A stretch of DNA of 64,000 bases from positions 122,159,001 to 122,223,000 of the forward strand of contig JAZBRS010000076.1 of NCBI GenBank assembly GCA_037176725.1, in the 5' to 3' direction. This stretch comes from Posidonia oceanica (taxonomy: Eukaryota; Streptophyta; Magnoliopsida; Alismatales; Posidoniaceae). Below are positions 30,001 to 41,758 of the stretch, in pieces; within the stretch, counting starts at the first letter, position 1, and each line of letters starts with the position of its first letter. The notes under the pieces are model-generated. The model saw nothing but the letters and a program-made list of their open reading frames with translations, searched no databases and had not been told where the DNA came from. A program made the position numbers and the translations under genes.

Positions 30001-33000
30001 CCTACCCGTCCGGTCATGATAAGGCTTGCACTTATCATTCCTGACCACTTCGGGTTTTGATAGGGCATGCACCAATCATTCCTGGCGTTCCATTCTTGAT
30101 AAGTCTTGCACTAATCTTTCTTGACCACTTCCGGGTCTTGATAGGGCTTGCACCTGCCATTCCTGGCGGTTCGGTCTTGATAAGGCTTGTGCTTATCATT
30201 CCAGACCTCTTCTGGGTCTTAATAGGGCTTGCACCTATCATTCCTAGTTGTTCGGTCATGATAAGGCTTGCACTTATCATTCTGGACCAATTCAGGTCTT
30301 GGTTGGGCATTAACCTATCACTCCAGGTGGTCCGGTCATGATTAGGCTTGCACTTATCATTCTTGACCTTTTCTAGGTCTTGATAGGGCTTGCACCTACC
30401 ATTCTTGGCTGTCCGGTAATGATAAGGCAAGCTCTTACCATTCCCAACCACTCACGGGTCTTGATAGGGCATGCACATATCATTCTTGGCGGTCCGGTCT
30501 TGATAAGGCTTGCACTTATCATTCCTAACCTCTTTTGGGTCATGATAGGGCTTGCGCCTGTCATTCCTGGCGGTCTGATCCAGATAAGGCTTGCACTTAC
30601 CAATCCAGACCTCTTCCAAGTAATGATAGGTTTTGCACCTGTCATTCCTGGCCGTCCAGTCTTGATAAGGCTTGCACGTATCGTTCCTGACCTCTTTCGG
30701 GTCTTGATAGGGTTTGAACATATCATTGCTGGCGGTCCGGTCTTGATAAGGCTTGCACTTATCGTTCCTGACCTCTTCTTTGTCCTGATTGGGCTTGCAC
30801 CTATCATTCTTGGCGGTCTGGTCTTGATAAGGCATGCACTTATCAACCCTGACCTCTTCCAGGTCTTGATTGGGCTTGCACCAATCATTCCTGGTGGTTC
30901 AGTCTTGATTAGGCATGCAGGTATCGTCCTTGACCTCCTTCGGGTCTTGATAGGGCTTGTGCCAAACATTCTAGGCAGTCCGGTCTTGATAAGGCTTGCA
31001 CTTATCATTCCTGACGTCTTCCGGGTCTTGATAGGGCTTGCACCAATCATTCCTGGTGGTCCGGTCATGATTAGGCATGCACGAATCATTCCTGACCTCC
31101 CTCTGGGTTTTGATTGCGCTAGCACCTATCATTCCAAGTGGTCCGGATTTGATAAGGCTTGCACTAATCATTCCTGACCCCTACCGGGTCTTGATAGCGC
31201 TTGCGCCTATTATTCCTGGCGATCCGGTCTTGGTAAGGCTTGCACTTATCATTCCTGACGTCTTCCGTGTCATGATTGGGCTTGCACCTGGCATTCTTGG
31301 CGGTCTAGTCATGATAAGGCTTGTACTTATCATTCTGACAACTTCCGGGTCTTCATAGTGCTTGCACCTGTCTTTCCTGGCGATCCGGTCCTGATATGGC
31401 TTGCACTTATCACTCCTGACCTCTACCGGGTTTTGGTAGGGCTTGCACCTATCATTCCTGGCGGTCCGGTCTTGACAAGGGTTGCACTTATCATTCCTGA
31501 CGTCTTTTGGGTCTTGATTGGGCTTGCACCTATCAATCCTGGCGGTCCGGTCTTGATAAGGCTTGCACTTATCAATCCTGACCTCTTCCGGGTCTGGGTA
31601 GGGCTTGCACGTAGCATTCCTGGCAGTCTGGTCATGATAAGGCTTGCACTTATCATTCCTGACATCTTCCGGGTCTTGATAGGGCTTGCGCCGTTCATTC
31701 CTAGCGGTCCGGTCTTGATATGGCTTGCACTTATCACTCCTGACCTCCTCCGGGACTTGGTAGGGCTTGCACCTATCATTCCTGGCAGTTCGGTCTTGAT
31801 AGGGCTTGCAATAATCATTCCTGACCTCTTCCGGGTATTGATAGGGCTTGCACCCATCATTCCAGGCGGTCCGATCTTCATAAGGCTTGCACTTATCATT
31901 CTTGACCTCCTCTAGGTCTTGATAGGGCTTGCACCTATCATTCCTAGCGGTCCGGTCATGATAAGGCTTGCACTAATCACTCCTGACCTCTCCCAGGGTT
32001 TTGATAATGCTTGCACCATTCATTCCTAGCGGTCCAGTCATGTTAAGGCTTGTACTTATCATTCCTAACCTCTTCTAGGTCTTCATAGGGTTTGCTCTAT
32101 CATTCCTGGCGGTCTGGTCTTAATTTGGCTTGCACGAATCATAGGTCTTGATAGGGCTTGTGCCAAACATTTTGGGCAGTCCGGTCTTGATAAGGCTTGC
32201 ACTTATCATTCCTGACCCCTTCCGGGTCTTGATAGGGCTTGCACCAATCATTCCTGGTGGTCCGGTCATGATTAGGCATGCACGAATCATTCCTGACCTC
32301 CCTCTGGGTCTTGATTGCGCTAGCACCTTTCATTCCTAGTGGTCCGGATTTGATCAGGCTTGCACTAATCATTCCTGACCTCTTCCGGGTCTTGATTGGG
32401 CTTGCACCTGGCATTCCAGGTGGTCTGGTCATGATTAGGCTTGTACTTATCATTCCTGACATCTTCCGGGTCTTGATAGTGCTTGCACCTCTCATTCCTG
32501 GCGGTCTGGTCCTAATATGGCTTGCACTTATCACTCCTGACCTCTTCCGGGTTTTGGTAGGGCTTGCACCTATCATTCCTGGTGGTCCGATCTTGACAAG
32601 GGTTGCACTTATGATTCCTGACGTCTTCCGGGTCTTGATTGGGCTTGCACCTATCAATCCTGGCAGCCTGGTCTTGATAAGGCTTGCACTTATCAATCCT
32701 GACCTCTTCCGGGTCTGGGTAGGGCTTGCACCTACCATTCCAGGCGGTCTGGTCATGATAAGGCTTGCACTTATCATTCCTGACATCTTCCGGGTCTTGA
32801 TGGGCCTTGCGCCTATCATTCCTAGCGGTCCGGTCCTGATATGGCATGCACTTATCACTCCTGACCTCTTCCGGGTCTTGGTAGGGCTTGCACCTATCAT
32901 TCCTAGCAGTCTGGTCTTGATAAGGCTTGCACGTATCATTCCTGACCTCTTCCGGGTCTTGATAAGGCTTGCACCCATCATTCCAAGCGGTCCGGTCTTC

Positions 33001-36000
33001 GTAAGGCAAGCGCTTATCATTCTTGACCTCCTCCGGGTCTTGATAGGGCTTGCACCTATCATTCCGAGCGGTCCGGTCATGATAAGGCTTGCACTAATCA
33101 TTCCTGACCTCTCCCTAGGTTTTGACATTGCTTGCACCAATCATTCCTGGCGGTCTGGTCTTGATAAGCCTTGCACTTATCATCCCTGACCTCTTCCAGG
33201 TCTTGATAGGGCTTGCACCTATCATTTCTAGCCGTCCTGTCTTGATAAGGCTTACACTTATCATTCTTGACCTCTTCCGGGTCATGCTAGGGCTTGCACC
33301 CATCATTCCAAGCGGTCCGGTCTTGATAAGGCAAGCACTTATCATTCTTGACCTCCTCTGGGCCTTGATAGGGCTTGCACCTATCATTCCTAGCGGTCCG
33401 GTCATGATAAGGCTTGCACTAATCATTCCTGACCTCTCCCTGGGTTTTGATAATGCTTGCACCAATCATTCCTAGCGGTCCGGTCATGATAAGGCTTGCA
33501 CTTATCATTCCTAGCCTCTTCCAGGTCTTCATAGGGCTTGCTCTATCATTCCTGGCGGTCTGGTCTTGATTAGGCATGCACTTATCATTCCTGGCCTCTT
33601 CCGGTCTTGATAAGACTTGCCCATATCATTTCTGACCACTTCCGTGTCTTGATAGAGCTTGCACCTATCTTTCCTAGCGGTCCGGTCTTGATATGGCGTG
33701 CACTTATCATTCCTGACCACTTCGGGTTTTGATAGGGCATGCACCAATCATTCTTGGCATTCCATTCCTGATAAGTCTTGCGCTAATCTTTCCTGACCAC
33801 TTCCGGGTCTTGACAGGGCTTGCACAAACCATTCCTGGCGGTTCGGTCTTGATAAGGCTTGCGCTTATCATTACTGACCTCTTCTGGGTCTTGATAGGGC
33901 TTGCACCTATCATTCATGGCTGTTCAGTCTTGATAAGGCTTGCACTTATCATTCCTGATGTCATCCAGGTCTTGATTGGGCTTGCACCTGGCATTCCTAG
34001 TGGTCTGGTCATGATATGGCTTGTACTTATCATTCCTGACATCTTCGGGGTCTTGATAGTGCATGCAACTATCATTCCTGGCGGTTCGGTCCTGATATGG
34101 CTTGCACTTATCACTCCAGACCTCTTCCAGGTCTTGGTAGGGCTTGCACCTATCTTTCCTGGCGGTCTGGTCTTGATAAGGCTTGCCCTTATCATTCCTG
34201 ACCACTTCCGGGTCTTGATAGGGCTTGCACCCATCATGCCAGATGGTCCGGTCTTCAGAAGGCATGCACTTATCTTTCCTGACCTCCTCCGGGTCTTGAT
34301 AGGGCTTGCACCTATCATTCCTAGCGGTCCGATCATGATAAGGCTTGCTCTAATCATTCCTGACCTCACCCTGGGTTTTGATAATGCTTCCACCAATCAT
34401 TCCTAGCGGTCCAATCATGATTAGGCTTGCACTTATCAGTCCTAACCTCTTCTAGGTCTTCATAGGGCTTGCTCTATCATTCCTGGCAGTCTAGTCATGA
34501 TTAGGCTTGCACTTATCTTTCATGGCCTCTTCGGTCTTGATAAGGCTTGCACATATCATTCCAGACCTCTTCCGTGTCTTGATAGGGCTTGCACCTATCT
34601 TTCCTGGCGGTCCAGTCTTGATAGGGCTTGCACTTATCTTTCCTGACCTCTTCGGGTTTTGATAGGGCATGCACCAATCATTCTTGGCGTTCCATTCCTG
34701 GTAAGTCATGCACTAATCTTTCCTGACCTCTTCTGGGTCTTGATAGGGCTTGCACCTATCATTCCTGGCTGTTCGGTCTTGATAAGGCTTGCACATATCA
34801 TTCCTGACTTATTCGGGTCATGGTTGGGCTTGAACCTATCACTCCAGGTGGTCCAATCTTGATTAGGCTTGCACTTATCATTCTTGACCTCTTCCAGGTC
34901 TTGTTAGGGCTTGCACCTACCATTCCTGGCTGTCCGGTAAAGATAAGGCAAGCTCTTACCATTCCTGACCTCTCACGGGTCTTGATAGGGCATGCACATA
35001 TCATTCTTGGCGGTCTGGTCTTGATAAGGCTTGCACTTATCATTCCTGACCTCTTCTGGGTCATGATAGGGCTTGCGCCTGTCATTCCTGGCGGTCCGGT
35101 CCTGATAAGGCTTGCACTTATCAATCCAGACCTCTTCCAAGTATTGATAGGTTTTGCACCTATCATTCCTGGCCGTCCGGTCTTGTTAAGGCTTGCATGT
35201 ATCGTTCTTGACCTCTTCTGGGTCTTGATAGGGTTTGAACCTATCATTGCTGGCGGTCTGGTCTTGATAAGGCTTGCACTTATCGTTCCTGACATCTTCT
35301 GTGTCCCGATAGGGCTGGCACCTATCTTTCTTAGCAGTCTGGTCTTGATAAGGCATGCACTTATCAACCCTGACCCCTTCCAGGTCTTGACTGGGCTTGC
35401 ACCAATCATTCCTAGTGGTTCGGTCATGATTAGGCATGCAAGTATCGTCCCTGACCTCCTTTGGGTCTTGATAAGGCTTGTGCCAAACATTCTAGGCAGT
35501 CCGGTCTTGATAAGGCTTGCACTTATCATTCCTGACGTCTTCCGGGTCTTGATAGGGCTTGCACCAATCATTCCTGGTGGTCCGGTCATGATTAGGCATG
35601 CACGAATCATTCCTGACCTCCCTCTGGGTCTTGATTGCGCTAGCACCTATCATTCCTAGTGGTCTGGATTTGATAAGGCTTGCACTAATCATTCCTGACC
35701 TCTTCCGGGTCTTGAGAGCACTTGCGCCTATTATTCCTGGCGGTCCGGTCTTGGTAAGGCTTGCACTTATCATTCCTGACGTCTTCCGTGTCTTGATTGG
35801 GCTTGCACCAGGCATTCCTGGCGGTCTGGTCATGATAAGGCTTGTACTTATCATTCTGACATCTACCAGGTCTTGATAGTGCTTGCACCTATCTTTCTTG
35901 GCAGTCCGGTCCTGATATGGCTTGCACTTATCACTCCAGACCTCTTCCGGGTCTTCGTAGGGCTTGCACTTATCATTCCTGGCGGTCCGGTCTTGACAAG

Positions 36001-36081
36001 GGTTGCACTTATCATTCCTGACGTCTTCCGGGTCTTGATTGGGCTTGCACCTATCAATCCTGGCGGTCCGGTCTTGATAAG
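21031..36081. repeat. Second satellite domain with its own higher-order landmarks
   Basis: The same 81-bp dimer continues, but with a different set of variants. One landmark is a subunit containing GCGTTCCATTCTTGATAAGT or a close variant, at about 23,070, 28,180, 30,080, 33,750 and 34,690. The spacings are about 5,110, 1,902, 3,672 and 930 bp. A second landmark is a shortened subunit reading gggcttgctctatcattc, which lacks three bases of the usual gcttgcacctatc. It occurs near 22,850, 24,838, 25,285, 29,865, 32,090, 33,535 and 34,470. A third, ATGATTAGGCATGCACGAAT, recurs at 31,067, 32,268 and 35,588. Spacing is irregular, so this is a set of overlapping duplications rather than one clean higher-order repeat. 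Confidence 0.8.
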
Positions 36082-39000
36082 TGTTGACACCCCATCTTGA
36101 CAGGCTTGGACCATTTGGGACCCTCTAGTGATTGCTGGACTCAAACCCAAACCAAAACCAAACCCTAACCCTCTTCTTTACCCTTCAAAACCAAGCAAAC
36201 TTGACCTAAGCCTTTACCCCTCTTCCCTAGCTCAAAACCTAACCAAAATCCATAGGAAAACCCACCAACACCCACTTAGCAAACCTACCCAAGAACTTAG
36301 AAAATCTCAAACATTAGGCCATTCCCAAAAACCCTAGAAAACCTAGGCAAAACTCCCCTTTTCTACACCTTAAAACCCCTCCAAAACCTTCTTAGAATCA
36401 AACCAAAATTTCAGAACCAACACCTCAAACCCTAGACTGCCCACTCACCAATTTTCATCCCATTCCAAGACCTTTAAGACTTCCATTCACCCAAATTATC
36501 CTTTTCTCTCTCCGGGATTATCATTTTCTCTCTCCTCTCTCTCTCCTAATTATCATCTCTCTTTTCATCCCCTTCTTACCCTTTCTCTGGTCTGGCTGTG
36601 GGCCCCCTCTGTGCTTCTGTCCTTCCTCTATCTTATCCCTATTTTTACTTTATTTTTAACACTTTCCCTAATTTTCAAAAAATCATTTTCCTTCAACTCA
36701 TCTCTTTTCCCTTTATTCTTCCTTTTTCCCTTCTCTTCTTCTTTCTTTTTTCCCCTTTCTTTCTCTTGCTAAAATTCATAAAAACCCCTAAAAATCTGTA
36801 AAACCCCGAAATATAAAAGAAACAAATCAGAACCCTAAGAAAAACAATGGAAAAACATTAAACAAGCAATTAAAAACCTAAACTTAACTAAATCAAGCTA
36901 AAAGGAAAACCAAGCATGTAAGCTAAAAAATGCAAAACAAATCAAAAGAAAACACTGAAAAATCAAGAAAAAAAAACTAAAATGAAATCAAAACCCACCC
37001 AAAAGTAAAAACCTCATCAGAAGAATTAAAAAACAAACATTAAAAAGAAGAATCAAAAAACAAACATTAAAGCAAGTAATTAAAGAAGCAAAAGACTTAA
37101 CCTAATAAACATAAGAAGAACAACATAAAAACTTAATTAAAAAAAAGGAAAAGAAAAACACATTTGAAAGACTTAAAAACACCCCATCAAACCAGAAAAA
37201 TCTAACTAAAAACTTCAAGAAAAATTAACAAATGAAAATCAAAACATAATTTGAAAGACTTAAGAAAAGAAAACCCTAGAAGACTAAGACTTAAAACCTA
37301 AAACCAATCCTGATTAATACGAAAATAAATCCTAAAAAATCCTAATCAATGTCCTAAGTATCTAACAAGGGAAACACAATTTTTTAAAATAATTTAAAAA
37401 GGGTTTAACAAACATTTAATCAAGTGAAAACTAATTAAAAACAAAACCAAAACCTTAAAACCCTAATCAAGCCCAAAACACATTAATCAACCCAAAATGG
37501 TCATTAAAAAATCTAATTAAAATCCTAATTCACAACACAACCTTTCTAGTATTTTTGCTTATTTTTAATCTATTTTTCCTAATTTTATTTCCTTTCTTTT
37601 CCCTCTCTTTCTTCCTTTCTTCTCATTTTTCTTTTCTTCTTTTTCCTTGCTGGGCCCAATTCAGCCCGTCTCTCCCTTTCTTCTTCATTTCTTTTTCCTT
37701 TTTCTTTCGGCCCGCAGCCCAGCCCGTCATTCTCCTTCTTCTTCCTCAACCTTCTGCATTTTCTCCTCCATTTTTCCTCCCGCGACAGCTGCTGCAGTGC
37801 TCCCTCCACCATTTAAATTTCGAAACCTCTATCTTATCATCCACAGTAGCTCGCCGCTCTCTCCCATCTCAGCACCAGTTCCGGGAGGCAATCAATGCCT
37901 GTCGTCTCGCCGGCATCAGTCTCCTCTGCTGCAGTGCCCGCCGGTTGAATTCAAAAATTCCCAGCGCGCCAGCAGCCAGCCTCCTCCGGATAAAAAGCCT
38001 CCCGTTCATCCCTTCAACCACAGTGAGCAATCAGTGAGAGACCAGCAGTTAGCAACCCGAGAGAGCCCAATTCCAGAAGCAATTCCATCCATTTCTTCCA
38101 TCTGAAACAGCCTTCCTCTTCTTCTCTGCCTCCTCCATTTCCAGCAAAAAGAGTGGCCAGAGAGAGTGGTCTGAGTGTCCACCTCTGCATCCCGGAGAGA
38201 GCCTCCAATTCTCCAGCCTCCCTTCAGCAATTCCCTCCCCTTCCTCTGCTAAAGTCCGCAGCAAACCTCCCTCTTCCCTTTCCAGCAAGCCAGACCCACC
38301 TCAAGCCACCACACTCCTCCCAGTTGCTTCCCCAATCTCGCCCAACTACCAGCCTTCATCTCCCGCCATCCCATTGCCTTTTCACCACCTAAAATCGCCC
38401 TGAAACACCACCTAATCACCTAAAACTCCACCTGCAAGCCAACACAACCCACTCCAGAATTGCCTTCACTCCAGCCCACTGCTTCCTTCCAAACTCCACC
38501 CAGAGATTCACTAAACCTCCACCTTTCCAGAGCACCCGACCTCGAACCTAACCATCCACCACAGCTTGCAGACTCCACAACAAACACCTTGCTTCACTTC
38601 TGACCAGAAACCGATCCAACCTGCAAACTCCCTCCACACTCTCCAGAAACCTAACCTGATCATCCGAATCGACTCTCCAGACCTCCAGCTACCTCCCGGA
38701 GGGCTCCACTCCACCGGACGAGCAGCAACAGCCTCCCTCCATCTCCGGTTCCTTTCTGAGAACCCAAAAGCGCCGGATCTTCTGTCGAGCTGTAGAACCT
38801 CTGTCTGATCGACCGAGAAGCACCAGAAGCACCCCCTGAGAAGATCTAGACCTTCGCGGGCAGCTGGCGATCGCCGCAGCGACCGGACAGATGCCGTCGA
38901 CCAGCTCCGGCACTGCTGAGGTCGGGAGGACGCACCAGACACGCGAAAAGGTAATTCTTCACCTCCTCCGCTCTCTCTCCTCCCTCTGCTGCTTTCCCGC

Positions 39001-39242
39001 CGTCCAGAACCAGTTCTCCAGCCCTCCTGCTCCGTCCTCGACTCGCCGGTCAGTTCCTCTTCTCCGGTGCCGTTCTCCGATCTCCACGACGCTCCAGCCA
39101 GCGGAACGCCGTCCCGACGACCCCTGGAGCTCCGCACGAACGCCAACAGTAGCCTCCGCCCTCCTGTGCCTCCTCAAGCCCCCTGTGCCGGCGGTGGTGA
39201 GGTCTGGAAGCTTACTGCTACAGTACTCACCTCCGCCGACGA

Positions 39243-40262
39243 TCACTGTGCTTTTATTTTCTCAGTTATATGGTTTTTGTGTGAATATTGCATGCTTAGC
39301 CTAAGTTCTTTCATTTTTGCATTCTGGTCCTTCTATCATTTAAGTTGCTATGTTTTTTATTTAAAACCATGCTAAATTGCTCTGAATGTCTGTGTTTTTC
39401 AGTATTTTCTTTTCAGTCCTTTTACTGTGCTGTTTAGTTATAAAACTTTATGCATCAGCCCCTCTGTTTTCAATATTTGTACATAAGTCCTACAGTAGTT
39501 CATTTAATTTAAATGCATTAATTTTACCATATCATATTGCATTCTGACCCCCTGTTTTTTCTCATTTTTGCATTTCCATCCTCTGCACTGTAGTAACTTA
39601 GATTTCATTTTTAATTTTTGCATGATGTATTGCATATTTGTCCCTCTGTTTTTTCATTTTTGCATATAGGTCCTGTTAAATGCACAGTAATCATTTTGCA
39701 TGCATTTTTGCTTGTTGCATTGTATTTTCAACCCTGTTTTTTCAAAAAATTGCATATCAGTCCTATCTTTTGATTTCAGAGCATGTTTACCATATAAAAT
39801 TGCATATTTGACCCCTACATGATTCAAAAATCACACATAGGTCGTTGCATCCTTTAAAAACCATGTAAAAAGACTGTTTTGCCCCTAAAGTTGCATCTTA
39901 GCTCCTATGCTTACAAAATTGCATGTAGACCCTCCACTTGCATTCCTGGACTCCTCAGAATCCTGTTTTCTGGAAAATTTGCACTTTAGACCCTAGTTTT
40001 TTCCAAAATTACACTCTGATTTCCATTTGTTTTCAAAACTTCTTCTGATGCATACCCTCTTTTCAAAATAGCTTTCTGAACCCAATCTTTTGCAAAATAA
40101 AGCCCTGCCCTCTCTTGTTTTCAAAACCCTCCTCTGTGGACCCCATCCTTTGTGAAAACTTGCATTTAGCCCCTTTTCTTTTTCAAAAATGCTTTTGAAC
40201 TCCTGTCTTTTCCAAGTTTTTCCCCTTGTCTCTTCTTGCTTTTGCATGCATCTTGCATTCAT
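39243..40262 (+). repeat. T-rich degenerate repeat region inside the LTR
   Basis: About 1 kb with irregular repeats of TTTTGCAT followed by GTCC or ACCC and a short T-rich spacer, every 30-50 bp. The same region is found in reverse orientation in the other LTR copies at about 54.41-55.44 kb and 60.70-61.73 kb. It carries no open frame of note. Its role is unknown. Confidence 0.7.
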
Positions 40263-40982
40263 TTAGTCTTGCATTTTAGCATCCCTTTGCACACACTAAG
40301 CACCTTTAGCTCCCCTTCACTTGGGAGGACCTTTTGCACACCCCTAGGACCTCCTGAACACCTAGATCTGCTCTTCTCCCCTGTTCTGGCCCTCCTGCCT
40401 TGAAGCTGCGATATCTTCCAATCCGGCCGTTTGATCTTCTCAAGCAAACTGCCCAGGCGACCGCAGCGAAGCGCTCTTCAGCATGGACCAAGCAGATCTC
40501 AGATCAGGTTCCCGGATTTCCAGGTATGTCCTCCTGAACCCCTGCATTGCATTCATTTGCATCCCATTTGTATAGTTTTCCTCGTTTTCGACTTCTGTCT
40601 CTTTGAGCATGTAGAATAGGACCTCCCCTTTCTGCTTGGCAACTTAGATCTCCGTTTCGCGTTTCCCCATGTGTTTTGTGTTGAGTTTTCCCTGGAATTA
40701 CCACTTAATGTGGCTTTCTTCCCCCTTTTCCATGATCTGATCGCATCGCGAGCTTTGGGCAGCGTGCGAGACAGATCGTGGAACGGTTTAGTGGGAAACG
40801 GTCACAAAGGAGTGGTAATCCCTTCGTTTGCTCACCCTCCCCTTTGTAGGTCTTCACACCTACTCTGTGTAGCCCCGAACAGCGCCTGTTCTCACACATG
40901 CGTTGTTCTACTTCTCCTTTTACTGCTTCTAATCTTTTCCTTGCATTTGCATTCGCACAGCTTTTCCGAGGTTTTATCTCGC

Positions 40983-41235
40983 TGCTTTTGGCACCGTTTT
41001 GCGTGCCCGCTCTCGTTTTGGCACCGTTTTGCGTGCCTGCTTTGTCTTTCGCACCGTTTTGCGTGCTCGCCCTGTTTTTGGCACAGTTTTGCGTGCCCGA
41101 CATCGTCTTTTGCACCGATTTGCGTGCTGCCTTGCTTTCTCGCCCGTTTTGCGTGTCGATCTTGTCTTTTTGCACCGTTTTGCGCGCTTTCTTGTTTTTC
41201 GCCTCGTTTTGCGTGTTTTACGCCGTTTTCTCTTG
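40983..41235 (+). repeat. 30-bp minisatellite in the LTR, about 8 units
   Basis: The motif GCACCGTTTTGCGTGC recurs with starts at about 40,990, 41,020, 41,051, 41,081, 41,112, 41,142, 41,172 and 41,201, so the period is 29-31 bp. Units differ at several positions. The same array is present in the antisense LTR copies with six and eight units, so it belongs to the LTR family and is not a local expansion. Confidence 0.9.
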
Positions 41236-41528
41236 CATGTCGATCGCATTGCATGGTTTTGCCGTTGTTTTGCTTTTTCGCTTGCATTTGCATATAGGGC
41301 TGTGATGCTTACTACCTGGAGTTCTCACGAGCCAGGTTTCGCTCGGTTCGGAACACAGACTACGCAGCTGGGCACTTAGACAGCACGTTTACTTCCTTGC
41401 TTTGCATCTCTCCACTTAGAGCACACCTTGAGCATTCATTTAGGCATTTATAGGCACATAGGCATTCAATCCTGCATTTCTCCGCGTATGCGAGCGTAAG
41501 CCTAGAAAGACTGATTCTCGGGCGTGTC

Positions 41529-41550
41529 AGGGGTGCCTAACACCTTCCCC
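41529..41550 (+). promoter_or_regulatory. Conserved GC-rich dyad near the LTR 3' end
   Basis: GGGGTGCC and then CACCTTCCCC form an imperfect inverted repeat that could fold as a hairpin. The surrounding 30 bp is preserved almost unchanged in all three LTR copies, while much of the rest of the LTR has diverged. A role in the transcript leader or processing is possible but not shown. Confidence 0.4.
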
Positions 41551-41747
41551 GCACGTAACAGGAGTCCTTGCCCTGTCTTTTGGCCCGCAATGACCATACT
41601 GCCCTTATCCTAGGCTAGAGTCATCTCTTTTGCATGTATTTGCATTTGCTCTCTTTTGCATTGCTTTGCTTTGCATTTCTTGCTTGGTTTTGCATGTTAA
41701 TTCACGCATTTCCCCCGATTTTCCTTGTCTCCCGTTAATTGACATGG

Positions 41748-41758
41748 TGGCGACTCTG
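41748..41758 (+). other. Primer-binding-site-like motif inside the LTR
   Basis: TGGCGACTCTG repeats the first 11 bases of the true primer binding site, 124 bp upstream of it and still within the LTR. It is kept in both antisense LTR copies, near 52,983 and 59,216, where it reads CAGAGTCGCCA. Confidence 0.6.

Larger units (their letters stand above)
1..36081. repeat. Satellite array, 81-bp dimeric unit (42 + 39 bp)
   Basis: The whole stretch is a head-to-tail array with no interruption by unrelated sequence. The unit is 81 bp and consists of two related subunits. Both begin with CTTGATA and share about 29 bp, ending CATTCCTG. The 42-bp subunit then has the tail ACCTCTTCCGGGT and the 39-bp subunit the tail GCGGTCCGGT. 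The first carries TGATAAG / CTTATCA and the second TGATAGG / CCTATCA, each pair separated by the 7-nt loop GCTTGCA. About 445 dimers fit. Because 42, 39 and 81 are all multiples of three, frames stay open for hundreds of codons on both strands. The peptides are pure 27-residue repeats and resemble no known family, so I call no gene here. The array starts before the window and ends where a retroelement LTR was inserted. I do not recognise this satellite family. Confidence 0.97.

Noticed and set aside
1..36081. CRISPR array
   Set aside because: Units are contiguous 42/39-bp subunits with no unique spacers, and the surroundings are a plant retrotransposon, not prokaryotic.
36155..36172. Interstitial telomere repeat (AAACCCTAACCC)
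   Set aside because: Only about one and a half units, inside the LTR start. Equivalent positions in the other LTR copies are simple C/A-rich sequence.
37555..38105. Overlapping 150-160 codon plus-strand frames as host genes
   Set aside because: They lie in the CT-rich part of the LTR, are low in complexity (Phe/Ser/Pro runs), overlap each other in two frames and are not kept in the other LTR copies.
40671..41379. Cysteine- and phenylalanine-rich frames of about 130-210 codons on both strands
   Set aside because: They are read through the 30-bp LTR minisatellite, so their repeats reflect the DNA repeat, and several frames on both strands are open at once.
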